A stretch of DNA of 64,000 nucleotides from Deltaproteobacteria bacterium (GCA_016219005.1 JACRCN010000083.1:1-64000), one strand, 5' to 3'. Positions 39,898-49,329 are shown, numbered from the stretch's first letter. The notes: generated by a model not told the origin, from the sequence alone. A program made the numbers and translations.

Positions 39898-40569
39898 ATG
39901 GTGCACGCAACTCCCGTATTTCGTTTCATGGGCGACCGCAGCCTTCTCGTCGAATTGGGGGAGAAGATATCGCCGGATGTCAACCGTTGCGTGCAGGAAC
40001 TCATGCTGCAGCTGCAGCAGGCCCGGCTGCCGGGTGTGCGGGAGTTTGCCCCCGGCTACCGGTCGTTGCTGGTGGTCTTCGATCCCCTGACGCTATCGCC
40101 ATCCGAGCTGAAGGAGCGCATCATGGATGTCGCTGCCCGACCCGGATCCGCCGGGCGGCCGCAGGCCAAGCTGCTCACCGTGCCGGTGTTTTACGGCGGA
40201 GAATATGGTCCGGACCTGGAAGGGGTGGCCGGCCACCTCGGTATCTCCACGGACGAGGTGATCCGCCTACACACCGAAACGATGTACCGGGTCTACATGA
40301 TCGGTTTCACGCCGGGATACCCATACATGGGCGAGCTGCCGGCGGCTCTGGCCGTACCGCGGCGGAGCACTCCGCGCACGCGGGTTCCCAAGGGGTCGGT
40401 GGGCATCGCCCAGCGCCAGACGGGCATCTACTCGGTTGAGAGCCCCGGTGGGTGGCAGATCATCGGGTGGACCCCGATCGAGTTGTTCGATCCCGCCCGT
40501 CGGCTGCCGTCTTTGCTGGAGATGGGCGACGGGGTCAAGTTCGAAGCCGTGCGGAAAGTGGAGATTTGA
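39898..40569 (+). CDS. pxpB: 5-oxoprolinase subunit B (KipI-like)
   Basis: A 223-residue protein starting at ATG 39898 (MVHATPVFRFMGDRSLLVELGE). The C-terminal cyclophilin-like domain contains VYMIGFTPGYPYMGELP, the most conserved segment of the KipI/AHS1 family, and VGIAQRQTGIYSVESPGGWQIIGWTP. It acts as a complex with PxpC. Confidence 0.92.
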   Translation: MVHATPVFRFMGDRSLLVELGEKISPDVNRCVQELMLQLQQARLPGVREFAPGYRSLLVVFDPLTLSPSELKERIMDVAARPGSAGRPQAKLLTVPVFYGGEYGPDLEGVAGHLGISTDEVIRLHTETMYRVYMIGFTPGYPYMGELPAALAVPRRSTPRTRVPKGSVGIAQRQTGIYSVESPGGWQIIGWTPIELFDPARRLPSLLEMGDGVKFEAVRKVEI

Positions 40570-40572
40570 AAA

Positions 40573-41550
40573 ATGGCGGGCGTGAACACGTTTGAAGTGC
40601 TTTCCCCGGGGATCCTGAGCACCGTGCAGGACCTTGGCCGGTTCGGCTGTGCGCGTTACGGTGTTGCCGCCAGCGGAGCTCTGGATGGATTCGCGGTGCG
40701 CGTGGGAAACCTGCTGGTCGGAAATGTCGAGAATGCGGCCGTGGTGGAGACCACCTTGATGGGCTTGCGGATCAAGGCCGTGCGGGACGCGGTCTTAGCC
40801 GTCACCGGCGGCGACCTCCAGGCGCGGAAGGGCAACGAGCCGCTCGTCTTGTGGCGGTCCCTCGTGGTGCGGGAAGGGGAGACCATCTCTTTTTCGGGGC
40901 CCGCGAGCGGTTTCCGATCCTACTTGGCCGTCGCCGGCGGCATCCACGCGGCGACGGTCATGGGCAGCCGGTCGACCAACCTGGCCTCAGGATTCGGCGG
41001 CTTCCAGGGTCGCCCGCTGCGCAAGGGAGATATCCTCGCCGTTGAACCGGTCAAAGACGCCCTCCGCTTTGCCGGCAGGGACCTCACGCCGGAGTGGATT
41101 CCCGGCTACTCCACGCCCTGGCGCCTGCGGGTCGTTTGGGGGCCGCAGGACGACCACTTTTCCGAAGAGGGCAAGCGGACCTTTGTAAAGACCGCGTTCG
41201 CGGTATCGCCGGACTCCGACCGCACCGGCATCCGCCTGAAGGGCCCTGTGGTGTCCCGCCTGCCCGGCATGGAGGAATCCATCATCTCCGAGGGAATTCT
41301 TTCCGGCGCGATCCAGGTCCCAGGCGACGGCCAGCCCATCATCATTCTGGGCGAGACCGCCTCAGGAGGCTACCGCAAGATTGCTACGGTGATCTCGGCG
41401 GATCTGCCGCTGCTCGGCCAGATCATGCCGGGGGATGAAGTTGTCTTTGAAGCCGTCTCGATGGATGAGGCCATTCAGGCCTTGCGGGAAATGGAGGACA
41501 GAATAGACAGGTTTAAACGAAGCTTGAAAGAACGGCAGGCGGCTTTGTAA
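40573..41550 (+). CDS. pxpC: 5-oxoprolinase subunit C (KipA/biotin-dependent carboxylase-like)
   Basis: A 325-residue AHS2-family protein with FEVLSPGILSTVQDLGRFGCARYGVAASGALDGFA and the C-terminal GDGQPIILGE-like VPGDGQPIIILGETASGGYRKIATVISADLPLLGQIMPGDEVVFEAVS. It starts three bases after pxpB, in the usual A-B-C order. The partial relation to urea amidolyase domains explains older 'carboxylase' names. Confidence 0.93.
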   Translation: MAGVNTFEVLSPGILSTVQDLGRFGCARYGVAASGALDGFAVRVGNLLVGNVENAAVVETTLMGLRIKAVRDAVLAVTGGDLQARKGNEPLVLWRSLVVREGETISFSGPASGFRSYLAVAGGIHAATVMGSRSTNLASGFGGFQGRPLRKGDILAVEPVKDALRFAGRDLTPEWIPGYSTPWRLRVVWGPQDDHFSEEGKRTFVKTAFAVSPDSDRTGIRLKGPVVSRLPGMEESIISEGILSGAIQVPGDGQPIIILGETASGGYRKIATVISADLPLLGQIMPGDEVVFEAVSMDEAIQALREMEDRIDRFKRSLKERQAAL

Positions 41551-41637
41551 CGAGCTTCAATAGGGTTGGTTCTGACTTCGACCTCATAGCCAAGCCAATT
41601 CAGGATTTGTTTTTCAACTTCCTGATCGTTGGCCCGG

Positions 41638-42789
41638 CTATTTAAACTTTGCAGATGATACGATGACTCGAACAGGCTCTCGAACCATATCGGGCCCGAA
41701 GCTCCGCACCCTCTCCACAAACCCACGGGTGACTTCATGGCCACGGGCTGCAAGCAGGGCACCATTCTTCATCCGGACGTCTTCGGATAGAACCATGCCG
41801 ACCTTAATGGCGCTGAGCTTTAGTTCCCGCACTTCAAGGAGCTTGGCGTTTGCAGTTCGAAGGGATATAAAAACGTCCAACAGCAGCGGGTCGTAGACGT
41901 AACCACGGCCCTTCATTATGGACAATGCCATTGCTTCCGCAGCCCCGCTTGTCTCCAGCCGGTCGAAGTCGATGGCAATGCGGAGGATTTCTGCTCCCAA
42001 ACTAACGATATCATCGATTTCCAGTGTTGAAGTCTTCACCCGTGGTCGTGCCTGGGCTTGGATGATCCCGCGCACGACTTCCAACCGCGGGATATCTTCT
42101 AATAACTGGTCAGCGATCGCCGGCAGACGCGCTACCGACGCTTGCTCAGCCGCGTCAAGATCCTGCCCGTTGTAGAGTTTTTCAACTGTCTCTGGCGGCA
42201 GTGCGACGTATCCGATCTGCGAAAGCATCGCTGCAACTTCAAGCGGCCAAATTTCGCTTAGTTCTCTCCGTCTGGCCAAGTCCTGTACATGCTTTTTAAT
42301 TCGGGTAGCGCGGCCAAAGGTCTGCGGGTTTGAAAGCGACAACACATCGATGAGGGCCTTGATGCTTCCGCGAAGCGTTTGCTCAAGTAATACTTTTTCG
42401 GCAGTAACAAGGCTGTATTGATTTACTGCCATTTGAATTGCGGTCAGGAGCTGAGAAGGTGGGCAGGGTTTTGTGAGAAAACGGAACACCTGGCCTTCGT
42501 TGACGGCTGCGATGGCAGCAGCGACATCGGCTTGACCCGTCAGGAGCAGCCTCACGGTATCGGGGGCTTCTTTGCGGACTTGGGTTAAAAACGCCGCGCC
42601 ATCCATCACCGGCATGCGCATATCGGATAGCACCACAGCAAAAGGGCCATCGCTTTTTAAAATATTCAGGCCTTGCTTTCCGTCTGTTGCAGTGAATATG
42701 ACATACGCCCGTCTGAGGTTCGCCTGAAGGCTTTCGAGCATGAGCGGCTCATCGTCAACACAAAGAATTCTGGGTCGTGTCTCGTCCAT
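41638..42789 (-). CDS. Response regulator with degenerate HD-GYP-like output domain
   Basis: A 383-residue protein from the Met at 42789 (MDETRPRILCVDDEP). The receiver domain is complete (DDEP, acceptor Asp in VVLSDMRMPVMDG, Thr in LLLTGQAD, Lys in FLTKPCPP). The second half resembles the RpfG/HD-GYP layout, but the HD position reads AAMLSQIGYVALP instead of LLHDIGKIGIP, and the HHE...GYP region is absent (IIQAQARPRV). It therefore probably cannot hydrolyse cyclic di-GMP and may act as a binding or scaffold protein. The C terminus is a further conserved module (LSAIKVGMVLSEDVRMKNGALLAARGHEVTRGFVERVRSF). It starts eight bases after the HDOD regulator gene. Confidence 0.8.
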   Translation of the reverse strand: MDETRPRILCVDDEPLMLESLQANLRRAYVIFTATDGKQGLNILKSDGPFAVVLSDMRMPVMDGAAFLTQVRKEAPDTVRLLLTGQADVAAAIAAVNEGQVFRFLTKPCPPSQLLTAIQMAVNQYSLVTAEKVLLEQTLRGSIKALIDVLSLSNPQTFGRATRIKKHVQDLARRRELSEIWPLEVAAMLSQIGYVALPPETVEKLYNGQDLDAAEQASVARLPAIADQLLEDIPRLEVVRGIIQAQARPRVKTSTLEIDDIVSLGAEILRIAIDFDRLETSGAAEAMALSIMKGRGYVYDPLLLDVFISLRTANAKLLEVRELKLSAIKVGMVLSEDVRMKNGALLAARGHEVTRGFVERVRSFGPDMVREPVRVIVSSAKFK

Positions 42790-42797
42790 TTGCAGAA

Positions 42798-44027
42798 CTA
42801 TCCTTTGAAGGGTGCCTCCGTCCAAAGCGTCCTTGCCATGATCTTCCAACCCTCAATTTTATCGGCGACCCCGAGCGAAACCAAATATTCGGAATCAACT
42901 GGTCGAAAGACCTCGCGGGCATCGCCTGCTTCCGAGGCTATTTCATGGGACAGTGCGTCAGCCACATGAACGGCCGCCAAGATGTCCAACCCCGTCTGAG
43001 GGACCCGGCCAGGAGCATGGTGATTGGCAACGGCCTCGACTACCGGGTATGGAAGGCCCCATAGGCCGAGAATGTAGGCCCCAACCTCCGCGTGGGTCAC
43101 TCCGAACGTATCTAGCTCGACCTCATGCTGGGGTTGGTTTGACGCTTGGGACTTTTCGGCGACAAGCGCGTATTCATGGGGTAGCTCAAGCCCCAAAACC
43201 AACTTTCCTAAATCATGCAGCATTCCGGCAATGATCGCATCTTCCGCCTGGCGCTTATCGGTCTTGAGAATCCTCGTGGCCAGCGCGGACACCAACATGG
43301 AGTGCGCCTGAAATCTTTCCAGAGAAAACCCCCCTGCCTTGGTCTGCTCTCCAAGCATAAAGATCCCGACTGAAAGCGCCAGGTTCTTAATCATGCTGAA
43401 CCCGAGATAGATGACGGCACCCTGAATGCTCGTGATCTGACGAGGTTGTCCAAAGAAGGAACCGTTGACCATCTGCAATACCTTGGCACACATCGCAGCG
43501 TCTTGCTCAATCACCTTGGCCACTTCTGAAGCGCCCGATTGCTCATGGGAGAGCAGATGCATGAGCTGCGTATAGACCTTGGGCAACGATGGCAGTTTTT
43601 GGAGTTTTCCAACGATGCCTCGAATTTTGTCATCTCGAATAAGTGCCTGGAGGCGGCACGCTCGCTCGATTACGTTTTCAAGCACTTCGGCGCTTGTCGG
43701 TTTGGTCAGGAACTGGTGCGCGACCGGTACCGCGCGCAACGCGGATTCAAGCTCCGAATACCCTGACAGCATTATGCGTACGATGTGCGGCTTGGTTTCT
43801 TGAATCCGTCGAAGCAGTTCAGCCCCGTCGATCCCCGGCATCCGCATGTCCGAGACCACCACGTCAAAGTGACCCTTATCAATTTCCTCAAGGGCTGCTT
43901 GCCCGCTGCCGACAAATACCATGTCCCATTTGCGACGATAGCGCCGCAAAAGATCTTGCAGACCTTCAAGAATATTCGGTTCATCATCCACAAAAAGCAT
44001 GCGCATCGGGGCAGGCTTTACGTCCAT
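42798..44027 (-). CDS. HDOD-domain response regulator
   Basis: A 409-residue protein: receiver domain (MRMLFVDDEPNILEGL, acceptor Asp in VVVSDMRMPGIDG, Lys in FLTKPTSAE) followed by HDOD (LPSLPKVYTQLMHLL...VAKVIEQDAAMCAKVLQMVNGSFFG...SIQGAVIYLGFSMIKNLALSVGIF). An HD-like motif MLHDLGKLVLGLELPHEY and a later NHHAPG survive in it. HDOD proteins commonly control motility, cell-cycle or stress signalling without known catalysis. Its ATG overlaps the stop of the upstream kinase (TGATG), which makes that kinase its likely partner. Confidence 0.87.
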   Translation of the reverse strand: MDVKPAPMRMLFVDDEPNILEGLQDLLRRYRRKWDMVFVGSGQAALEEIDKGHFDVVVSDMRMPGIDGAELLRRIQETKPHIVRIMLSGYSELESALRAVPVAHQFLTKPTSAEVLENVIERACRLQALIRDDKIRGIVGKLQKLPSLPKVYTQLMHLLSHEQSGASEVAKVIEQDAAMCAKVLQMVNGSFFGQPRQITSIQGAVIYLGFSMIKNLALSVGIFMLGEQTKAGGFSLERFQAHSMLVSALATRILKTDKRQAEDAIIAGMLHDLGKLVLGLELPHEYALVAEKSQASNQPQHEVELDTFGVTHAEVGAYILGLWGLPYPVVEAVANHHAPGRVPQTGLDILAAVHVADALSHEIASEAGDAREVFRPVDSEYLVSLGVADKIEGWKIMARTLWTEAPFKG

Positions 44028-46051
44028 CACACCTTCGCCCCCACTGGCAATTCAACATAAAACGCGGTCCCACGTCCGACTACCGAATCAAACGTCAGCT
44101 TGCCGCCGTGCTTGTCAACAATGATTGAGCGGGAGATGGCCAGTCCTTGACCGGTCCCTTTCCCCACCGGTTTGGTGGTGAAGAAAGGATCAAATATCCG
44201 GGGCTGAATTTCCTCCGGTATTCCACAACCCGTATCCTCGATGGTTACCTGGACACTCTCATAATTGAAAAGGGTTCGCACGCCGATGATGCCCTTCTTA
44301 TCTGTGCCCTTGATCACCGATTCAATGGCGTGAGCGGCATTGATGATGAGGTTCAAAAATACCTGGCTGATCTCGCCCAGGTGACACATTACCGTAGGCA
44401 GTTCATCGAAGGCAGTTACCACCTCGGCAAGATACTTGTACTCGTTGCGGCAGACGGTCAGCACATTCTGAAGGGCCCGGTTGATATCCGCCGGGGCCTT
44501 CTCTTTCTGATCAGGATGCGCGAACTCCCGCAGCGATCTCACTATGGAGCTTACCCTCTCGATCCCCTCGACGGTGCGGTCAAAAGCCCGAGGCGTCTGC
44601 ATCGAGAGATAGGCAATGTCAGCATCCTCCTGGGCCGCTCTGACATCATGGACCAGGTCCTCGTGGCCGCCGCTCGCGGAAAGGGCATCGATGCAGGCTT
44701 GGCATTTGGAGAATATTTTCAGCAGATCGTCGAACGCAGTGCGTAAAAACTGGACACTATCCCCAATATACTGCATCGGAGTGTTGATTTCGTGAGCGAT
44801 ACCGGAAGCGAGCTGTCCGACCGCCTCCAACTTCTGCGCCAGACGAAGCTCCGCCTCCATTCTCTGAGTCTTTCGATGCTCGGCTTTCAGTGCCGCGTCG
44901 GTCCGTTTACGTGCCGTGACATCCTGTCCGATCCCGATGGTCGTCCCATCTGAGAGGCGAACCGCGGCCCAGCTCGTGTCGATCTCTCGCCCGTTCTTTG
45001 TACGTGTCCTGAAATCGACCCACTCGCCACTGGAGTCGGCGATGAATTTAAGGGCTTTTTGCCGGTACTGCAGGTCGGGGTAACACTCGGAAAACACATC
45101 AAAGCCTTGCTGCTGCACCTCTTCGAGCGACCAGCCCAGCGCGCGCTCCCACTCTCGATTGACCAATATGAGGCTACCATCCGCTCCAATGAAATTTATC
45201 ATTGCGGGGAGGTTGTCGAAGACCTTCTGTAAAATTTCGGTCTGCTTTTTCAGATTGTCTTCTGCACGTTTGCGGTCAGTAACGTCCCGCACGAGGCCTT
45301 GGATGATCCCATTCACCGGATCTACCATACGCACGGTCAACTGAACAGGTATGTAGCTGCCGTCTTTCCGGCGGTAGCGACGTTCCATGGTAAACGTCTC
45401 GCCGTTCTCACACCGTCTGGAAACCTCCTCTGCAGGAAAATTCTCTAAGTCTTCGCTATGGATGAAATCCTCGTGTTTCAGTTTTTGAAGCTCATCAAGG
45501 GTACACCCTAACATTTCGAGAAAACGCTGGTTTGCTTTGAGGAAGTTGCCTTGTCGGTCACGGAGGAGGATCCCGTCGCCGGCTTCCTCGAATAGGGTCC
45601 GGTAGTGAACCTCGCTGCTAAGCAGCTCTTCTTCTGCTTTAATGCGGGCCGTGATGGTTTCATGCGCAACCACGACCCGGACAGCATCTTCATTGGTAAT
45701 GCGAGTGACATGAACGTTGAACCAACGCTTTTCATCAGGTGAGTGGCAGGGGTATTCGAGCGAGAATTCGTCTTGCTCGCATCGCATGATCGCACGAACC
45801 GCTGCGGCGAACTTGGCGGCTTGATCAGCGTCTATGCCAACCGCCGTATCGCAAACCTTCAGGTAGTCGGCCCCTTCACAAACAGTCGATGGCTGCGGGT
45901 GATTCGCTTCCGCAAAACGACGCCAGGCATGATTGACGGCGATGATCGATCCGGTTTCGTCCAGAATTGCGATATGCGAGGATAACGCGTTCAAGGCTGC
46001 GCCCGCAAAACATCCTGAGGCGCACCTAAGGTTTTGGTTCAGGCTATGCAT
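44027..46051 (-). CDS. Multi-PAS sensor histidine kinase (soluble)
   Basis: A 674-residue kinase without membrane helices. Three PAS-type modules come first: a divergent one at residues 20-135 shared with the kinase at 46877, one at about 145-265 (HYRTLFEEAGDGILLRDRQGNFLKANQRFLEMLG) and one at about 275-395. HisKA then carries the acceptor in GIAHEINTP, and the ATPase has NLIINAAHAIES, DTGCGIPEE and FFTTKPVGKGTGQGLAI. Input is probably a small molecule or redox signal in the cytoplasm. AAGGA precedes the ATG. It is translationally coupled to the HDOD regulator. Confidence 0.88.
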   Translation of the reverse strand: MHSLNQNLRCASGCFAGAALNALSSHIAILDETGSIIAVNHAWRRFAEANHPQPSTVCEGADYLKVCDTAVGIDADQAAKFAAAVRAIMRCEQDEFSLEYPCHSPDEKRWFNVHVTRITNEDAVRVVVAHETITARIKAEEELLSSEVHYRTLFEEAGDGILLRDRQGNFLKANQRFLEMLGCTLDELQKLKHEDFIHSEDLENFPAEEVSRRCENGETFTMERRYRRKDGSYIPVQLTVRMVDPVNGIIQGLVRDVTDRKRAEDNLKKQTEILQKVFDNLPAMINFIGADGSLILVNREWERALGWSLEEVQQQGFDVFSECYPDLQYRQKALKFIADSSGEWVDFRTRTKNGREIDTSWAAVRLSDGTTIGIGQDVTARKRTDAALKAEHRKTQRMEAELRLAQKLEAVGQLASGIAHEINTPMQYIGDSVQFLRTAFDDLLKIFSKCQACIDALSASGGHEDLVHDVRAAQEDADIAYLSMQTPRAFDRTVEGIERVSSIVRSLREFAHPDQKEKAPADINRALQNVLTVCRNEYKYLAEVVTAFDELPTVMCHLGEISQVFLNLIINAAHAIESVIKGTDKKGIIGVRTLFNYESVQVTIEDTGCGIPEEIQPRIFDPFFTTKPVGKGTGQGLAISRSIIVDKHGGKLTFDSVVGRGTAFYVELPVGAKV

Positions 46052-46121
46052 CGATTCCTTGTTGTTATAAGGCTATTTCACCAGGGCGGACTTCATCTGC
46101 CAGACATTTTCTTTATCTATA

Positions 46122-46151
46122 ATGATAGCAGTAACATGTCGGTTTCAACAA
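46122..46151 (-). promoter_or_regulatory. Possible promoter of the PAS kinase-HDOD operon
   Basis: On the minus strand an extended -10 TGCTATCAT lies 18 bases after TTGTTG (or 15 after TTGAAA), about 75 bases ahead of the kinase ATG. It sits in the 178-base gap that separates the two signalling operons. Confidence 0.4.
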
Positions 46152-46229
46152 TAAGGCGAAGGCTGAAAAGTTTGTAGGCGCAGGACTACAAAGGAAAGCT
46201 GCACGCCAAAAGGAGGGCTTAGGAAGCTC

Positions 46230-46880
46230 TTACCGGGGGTTGTTGGTCAGTCTTTCTTGCACCAATCCGTGCTCGAGTGCGTAGCGGACCATTTCGACGT
46301 CATTTTTCACACGCAGCTTGTCCCAGATGCGAGCGTGATAGGTGCTTATGGTTTTAGGGCTCAAGGACAGTTCGCCGGCGATACCCTTGATGGACTTGCC
46401 CGCCACCAGCAATTGCAGAACTGTGTACTCCCGATCGGACAGTTTCTCATGTGACGGCCCGTCCGTATGACTGATTTGAGCGGCCATCAGCTCCGCTGCT
46501 GCGGAGCTGAGGTACCTGTCGCCCGCTAAAACTTTCCTGACCGCATTGACGAGTTCCTCGGGTGCGGTCTGTTTGTTGAGATAGCCTCGGGCACCTGATT
46601 TCAAAACCCGAACCGCCAGCTGGTCTTCCGGCGCACTGCTCAGTACCAGCACCGGCAGATCGGGATGATTTCGCCGCACATCATACAAGATTTCCAAGCC
46701 GCTGCGGCCCGGCATGAAAATATCCAACACGAGCAGGTCCCATGGATCTCGGGAAAGGCATTCAAGCGTTTCCGGCGTGTTGGATGCTTCTCCGAACTGC
46801 GCTTCCGGAAACTCGTCGGTAAGGATCTGAACCAATCCTTTCCGTAATATGGCATGGTCGTCGGCTATCAGGATCCTCAT
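46230..46880 (-). CDS. NarL/FixJ-type response regulator
   Basis: A 216-residue transcription factor from the ATG at 46880 (MRILIADDHAILRKGLVQIL); the ORF track extends it wrongly. The receiver domain has its acceptor Asp in LLVLDIFMPGRSG, and the LuxR-type helix-turn-helix is KLSDREYTVLQLLVAGKSIKGIAGELSLSPKTISTYHARIWDKLRVKND. GGAGG precedes the ATG, which overlaps the stop of the kinase gene (ATGA). The two form a two-component pair. Confidence 0.92.
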   Translation of the reverse strand: MRILIADDHAILRKGLVQILTDEFPEAQFGEASNTPETLECLSRDPWDLLVLDIFMPGRSGLEILYDVRRNHPDLPVLVLSSAPEDQLAVRVLKSGARGYLNKQTAPEELVNAVRKVLAGDRYLSSAAAELMAAQISHTDGPSHEKLSDREYTVLQLLVAGKSIKGIAGELSLSPKTISTYHARIWDKLRVKNDVEMVRYALEHGLVQERLTNNPR

Positions 46881-48811
46881 GGTGCTCCTCCGCGCGCGTT
46901 TTCGTTTCCCTGAAGCGGAATGCGTACTTCGATGGTCGTGCCAAATCCCGGCCGACCCTGGATCTCGAAATACCCGCCCAGCAACTGCGCCCGTTCTCGC
47001 ATGCCTGCCAACCCGATGGACATAGGGTTGTTGATCGAGTTCGAGGAAATGCCGCGGCCGTTGTCCCGGACTCTGAGAAGAAGGTGGCCGTTTTCTGCCT
47101 GTAACAGGATGTTCACCAGCGTGGCTTTGGAATGCCTGGAAACATTGGTCAGAGTCTCCTGCAGTATGCGGAAGATAGCGGTGGCAGTGTCTCTTTTCTT
47201 GACCATTTCCTCTGCGGGCACATGCGCAAGGCAATGAATGCCGGTACGGGACTGAAATTCCCGGGCCTGCCATTCCACGGTTGCGCACAATCCCAGGCTG
47301 TCCAGGACCGCCGGCCGAAGTTCGGTCGCGATTTTTTTCACGCAGTCAATCGCTGAATCCACCGAATGCCTCATGTCGGAAACGCGTCCAAGCAGGGCCT
47401 CCGGGGTAATGACTTTTTTATGGGGTGCAAAGTCTCGTTCGATCCATGCCAAATCGATTTTCAGCCGGGTTAATTCCTGGGCAAGCACGTCATGGATTTC
47501 ACGGGCGACGTTGGTGCGCTCTTCCTCACGCGCGGTCTGGCAATGGGAGGCCATGGCTCGCAACTGTTCACGCGAGGCGCGTAGCTCCTGCTCTGCCTGT
47601 TTGCGCTTGCCGATATCGCGAATCACCGTGCTGTTGAGCAGTTGCCCGTTCCGGGCGGCAAAGACCGCGGATGAAAGTTCGCCGGGGAATTTCGTTCCAT
47701 CCTTGCGCACGAACGTCAGCTCGCCTCGGAACCTGCCCGTCCGGACGCGCTCTTCCAAGCCCGGCGTCAGCCTTGGATCCGAAGCATCTACGACGCCGTC
47801 CCGCCCAATTCTCACCAGCTCCTCCTCCGACCTCCCGAACATCCTGCAGGCCGCCTCGTTGGCGGCAAGAATTCGGCCATCCGGGACCGTCAACAACACG
47901 GCATCCAGGCTGCTGTTAATAAGGGATCGAAAGCGCTCCTCGCTCTCGCGCAATGCTTCAGTGGTCTTTTTGAGTTCAGTGATATCGCGACCGACCGATT
48001 GCGTTTCAACCAGGTGTCCGTTTTTGTCGAAGAATCCTCGGTTGACAAACTGGAACCAGCAAATTTCACCGGAGGCACAATAAACTCGGTTTTCGATGAC
48101 GACAACCGGATTATCTGGGGACATGGCAGCCAGTCTTTCTTCAATCACCGGAACATCATCGAGGTACGCATACGGTTGCCATCTGTTTCCTATGAGTTCA
48201 TCCCTTGTTTTTCCAACATAGCGGCTATAAACGGGATTGACGAAGGTGAATGTCCCGTCCGCCTTGAATCGGGTAATCAGTTCGGTCTGGTCCTCCACTA
48301 CCGCCCGGTAGAGCTCCTCGCTGTGTCGGCCTGATTCCTCTGCCAGCATACGATCCGTGATGGCTTCATGGGCAACCACAACCCGGGCAGCACCTGCACT
48401 GGTGAAGCGGGTAACGTGGACATTGAACCAACGCTTCTCGTCGGGCGAGTGGCATGGGTATTCAAGAGAAAACTCGCCCTGCTCGCCTCTCAGGATCCTG
48501 CGTACGGCTGCGGCAAACATGGCGGCTTGTTCGGCGCCGTCGCCCCGTGCCGCATCGCAGACGGAAAAATAATTTGCACCTTCACAAACAGTCGAAGGCT
48601 GCGAGTGATTCTCCTTCGCGAAATCGCGCCAGGTGCGATTAACGGCAATGATGGACCCGGTTTCATCCAGGATTGCAATGTGGGCGGAGAGGGCATCCAG
48701 GGTAGATTGCGCAAAGCGCTCTGACGCGTGCCGCAGCTGCTCAGCTATTTTGAGCGCTGCGGTTCTTTTTCTGCGGACGGTTCTCCGTGGTCTGGGCGAT
48801 TTGACCGGCAT
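46877..48811 (-). CDS. NarX-like PAS sensor histidine kinase
   Basis: A 644-residue soluble kinase. The N-terminal PAS-like module (residues 35-150) is almost the same as in the kinase at 44027. Two more PAS domains follow (VVEDQTELITRFKADGTFTFVNPVYSRYVGK and LINSSLDAVLLTVPDGRILAANEAACRMFG). The kinase core is of the HisKA_3 type, with acceptor His in VAREIHDVLAQELTRLKIDLAW and ATP-binding motifs DNGRGISSN and GLAGMRERAQLLGG. That core class pairs with NarL-type regulators, and one is encoded next. Confidence 0.9.
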   Translation of the reverse strand: MPVKSPRPRRTVRRKRTAALKIAEQLRHASERFAQSTLDALSAHIAILDETGSIIAVNRTWRDFAKENHSQPSTVCEGANYFSVCDAARGDGAEQAAMFAAAVRRILRGEQGEFSLEYPCHSPDEKRWFNVHVTRFTSAGAARVVVAHEAITDRMLAEESGRHSEELYRAVVEDQTELITRFKADGTFTFVNPVYSRYVGKTRDELIGNRWQPYAYLDDVPVIEERLAAMSPDNPVVVIENRVYCASGEICWFQFVNRGFFDKNGHLVETQSVGRDITELKKTTEALRESEERFRSLINSSLDAVLLTVPDGRILAANEAACRMFGRSEEELVRIGRDGVVDASDPRLTPGLEERVRTGRFRGELTFVRKDGTKFPGELSSAVFAARNGQLLNSTVIRDIGKRKQAEQELRASREQLRAMASHCQTAREEERTNVAREIHDVLAQELTRLKIDLAWIERDFAPHKKVITPEALLGRVSDMRHSVDSAIDCVKKIATELRPAVLDSLGLCATVEWQAREFQSRTGIHCLAHVPAEEMVKKRDTATAIFRILQETLTNVSRHSKATLVNILLQAENGHLLLRVRDNGRGISSNSINNPMSIGLAGMRERAQLLGGYFEIQGRPGFGTTIEVRIPLQGNENARGGAP

Positions 48812-49329
48812 GTCGTGCTCTCACTTGTGACCAGCCACCTAAATAATGCTTCGGGATCATGATGAAAGCGAGTAGCCCCAGATTATCCGGCGGCAAGCGT
48901 GGCATCCAAATGGAATTTGAGAGGGTGCAACTTTAGGGATTTGTATGAGACACAATTTGACCACTGTCAAGGAGACGGGGGCAGCGCACTGTATCGCTTT
49001 TTTGATGGCAGGTTACGTCCCTCAGCCGAATCTTTAGTGGAGTCAGCCTCTTGAGGGCCTATCAGAACAAACATGCCGCCTGAGAAAATTCCAGAATTGG
49101 CTCAGGCCGGCGGGGCTGGGAGGTCAATCAAGTCCTGAGATAGTTCGCCGCTATCTCGGCATCGGCTTTTCTATGATACGGATGATACCACAAGATAGTC
49201 CTTCTTCGAGGTATCAGGTAAATATTCCCCCCATTATATAATCATGGGAATGTCCGATCTAATCAAAGCCCGTATCGCGATGACCGCCCGATCAGAACTT
49301 GCCAACCAAAAGCTATTTCAAGATCCGTT
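48812..49329. other. Intergenic region between the signalling cluster and the liv operon
   Basis: About 520 bases with no supportable gene. A 7-bp hairpin GAGATAG/CTATCTC lies at 49137-49157, and a TATAAT at 49237-49242 has no matching -35. A short plus-strand frame (MGMSDLIKARIAMTARSELANQ...) begins at 49245 but runs antisense into livF and is unconvincing. The promoter of the NarX-like kinase should lie at the left edge but could not be pinned down. Confidence 0.4.

Noticed and set aside
49237-49242. TATAAT as promoter on the plus strand
   Set aside because: No -35 element lies 15-19 bases upstream and no plus-strand gene follows.
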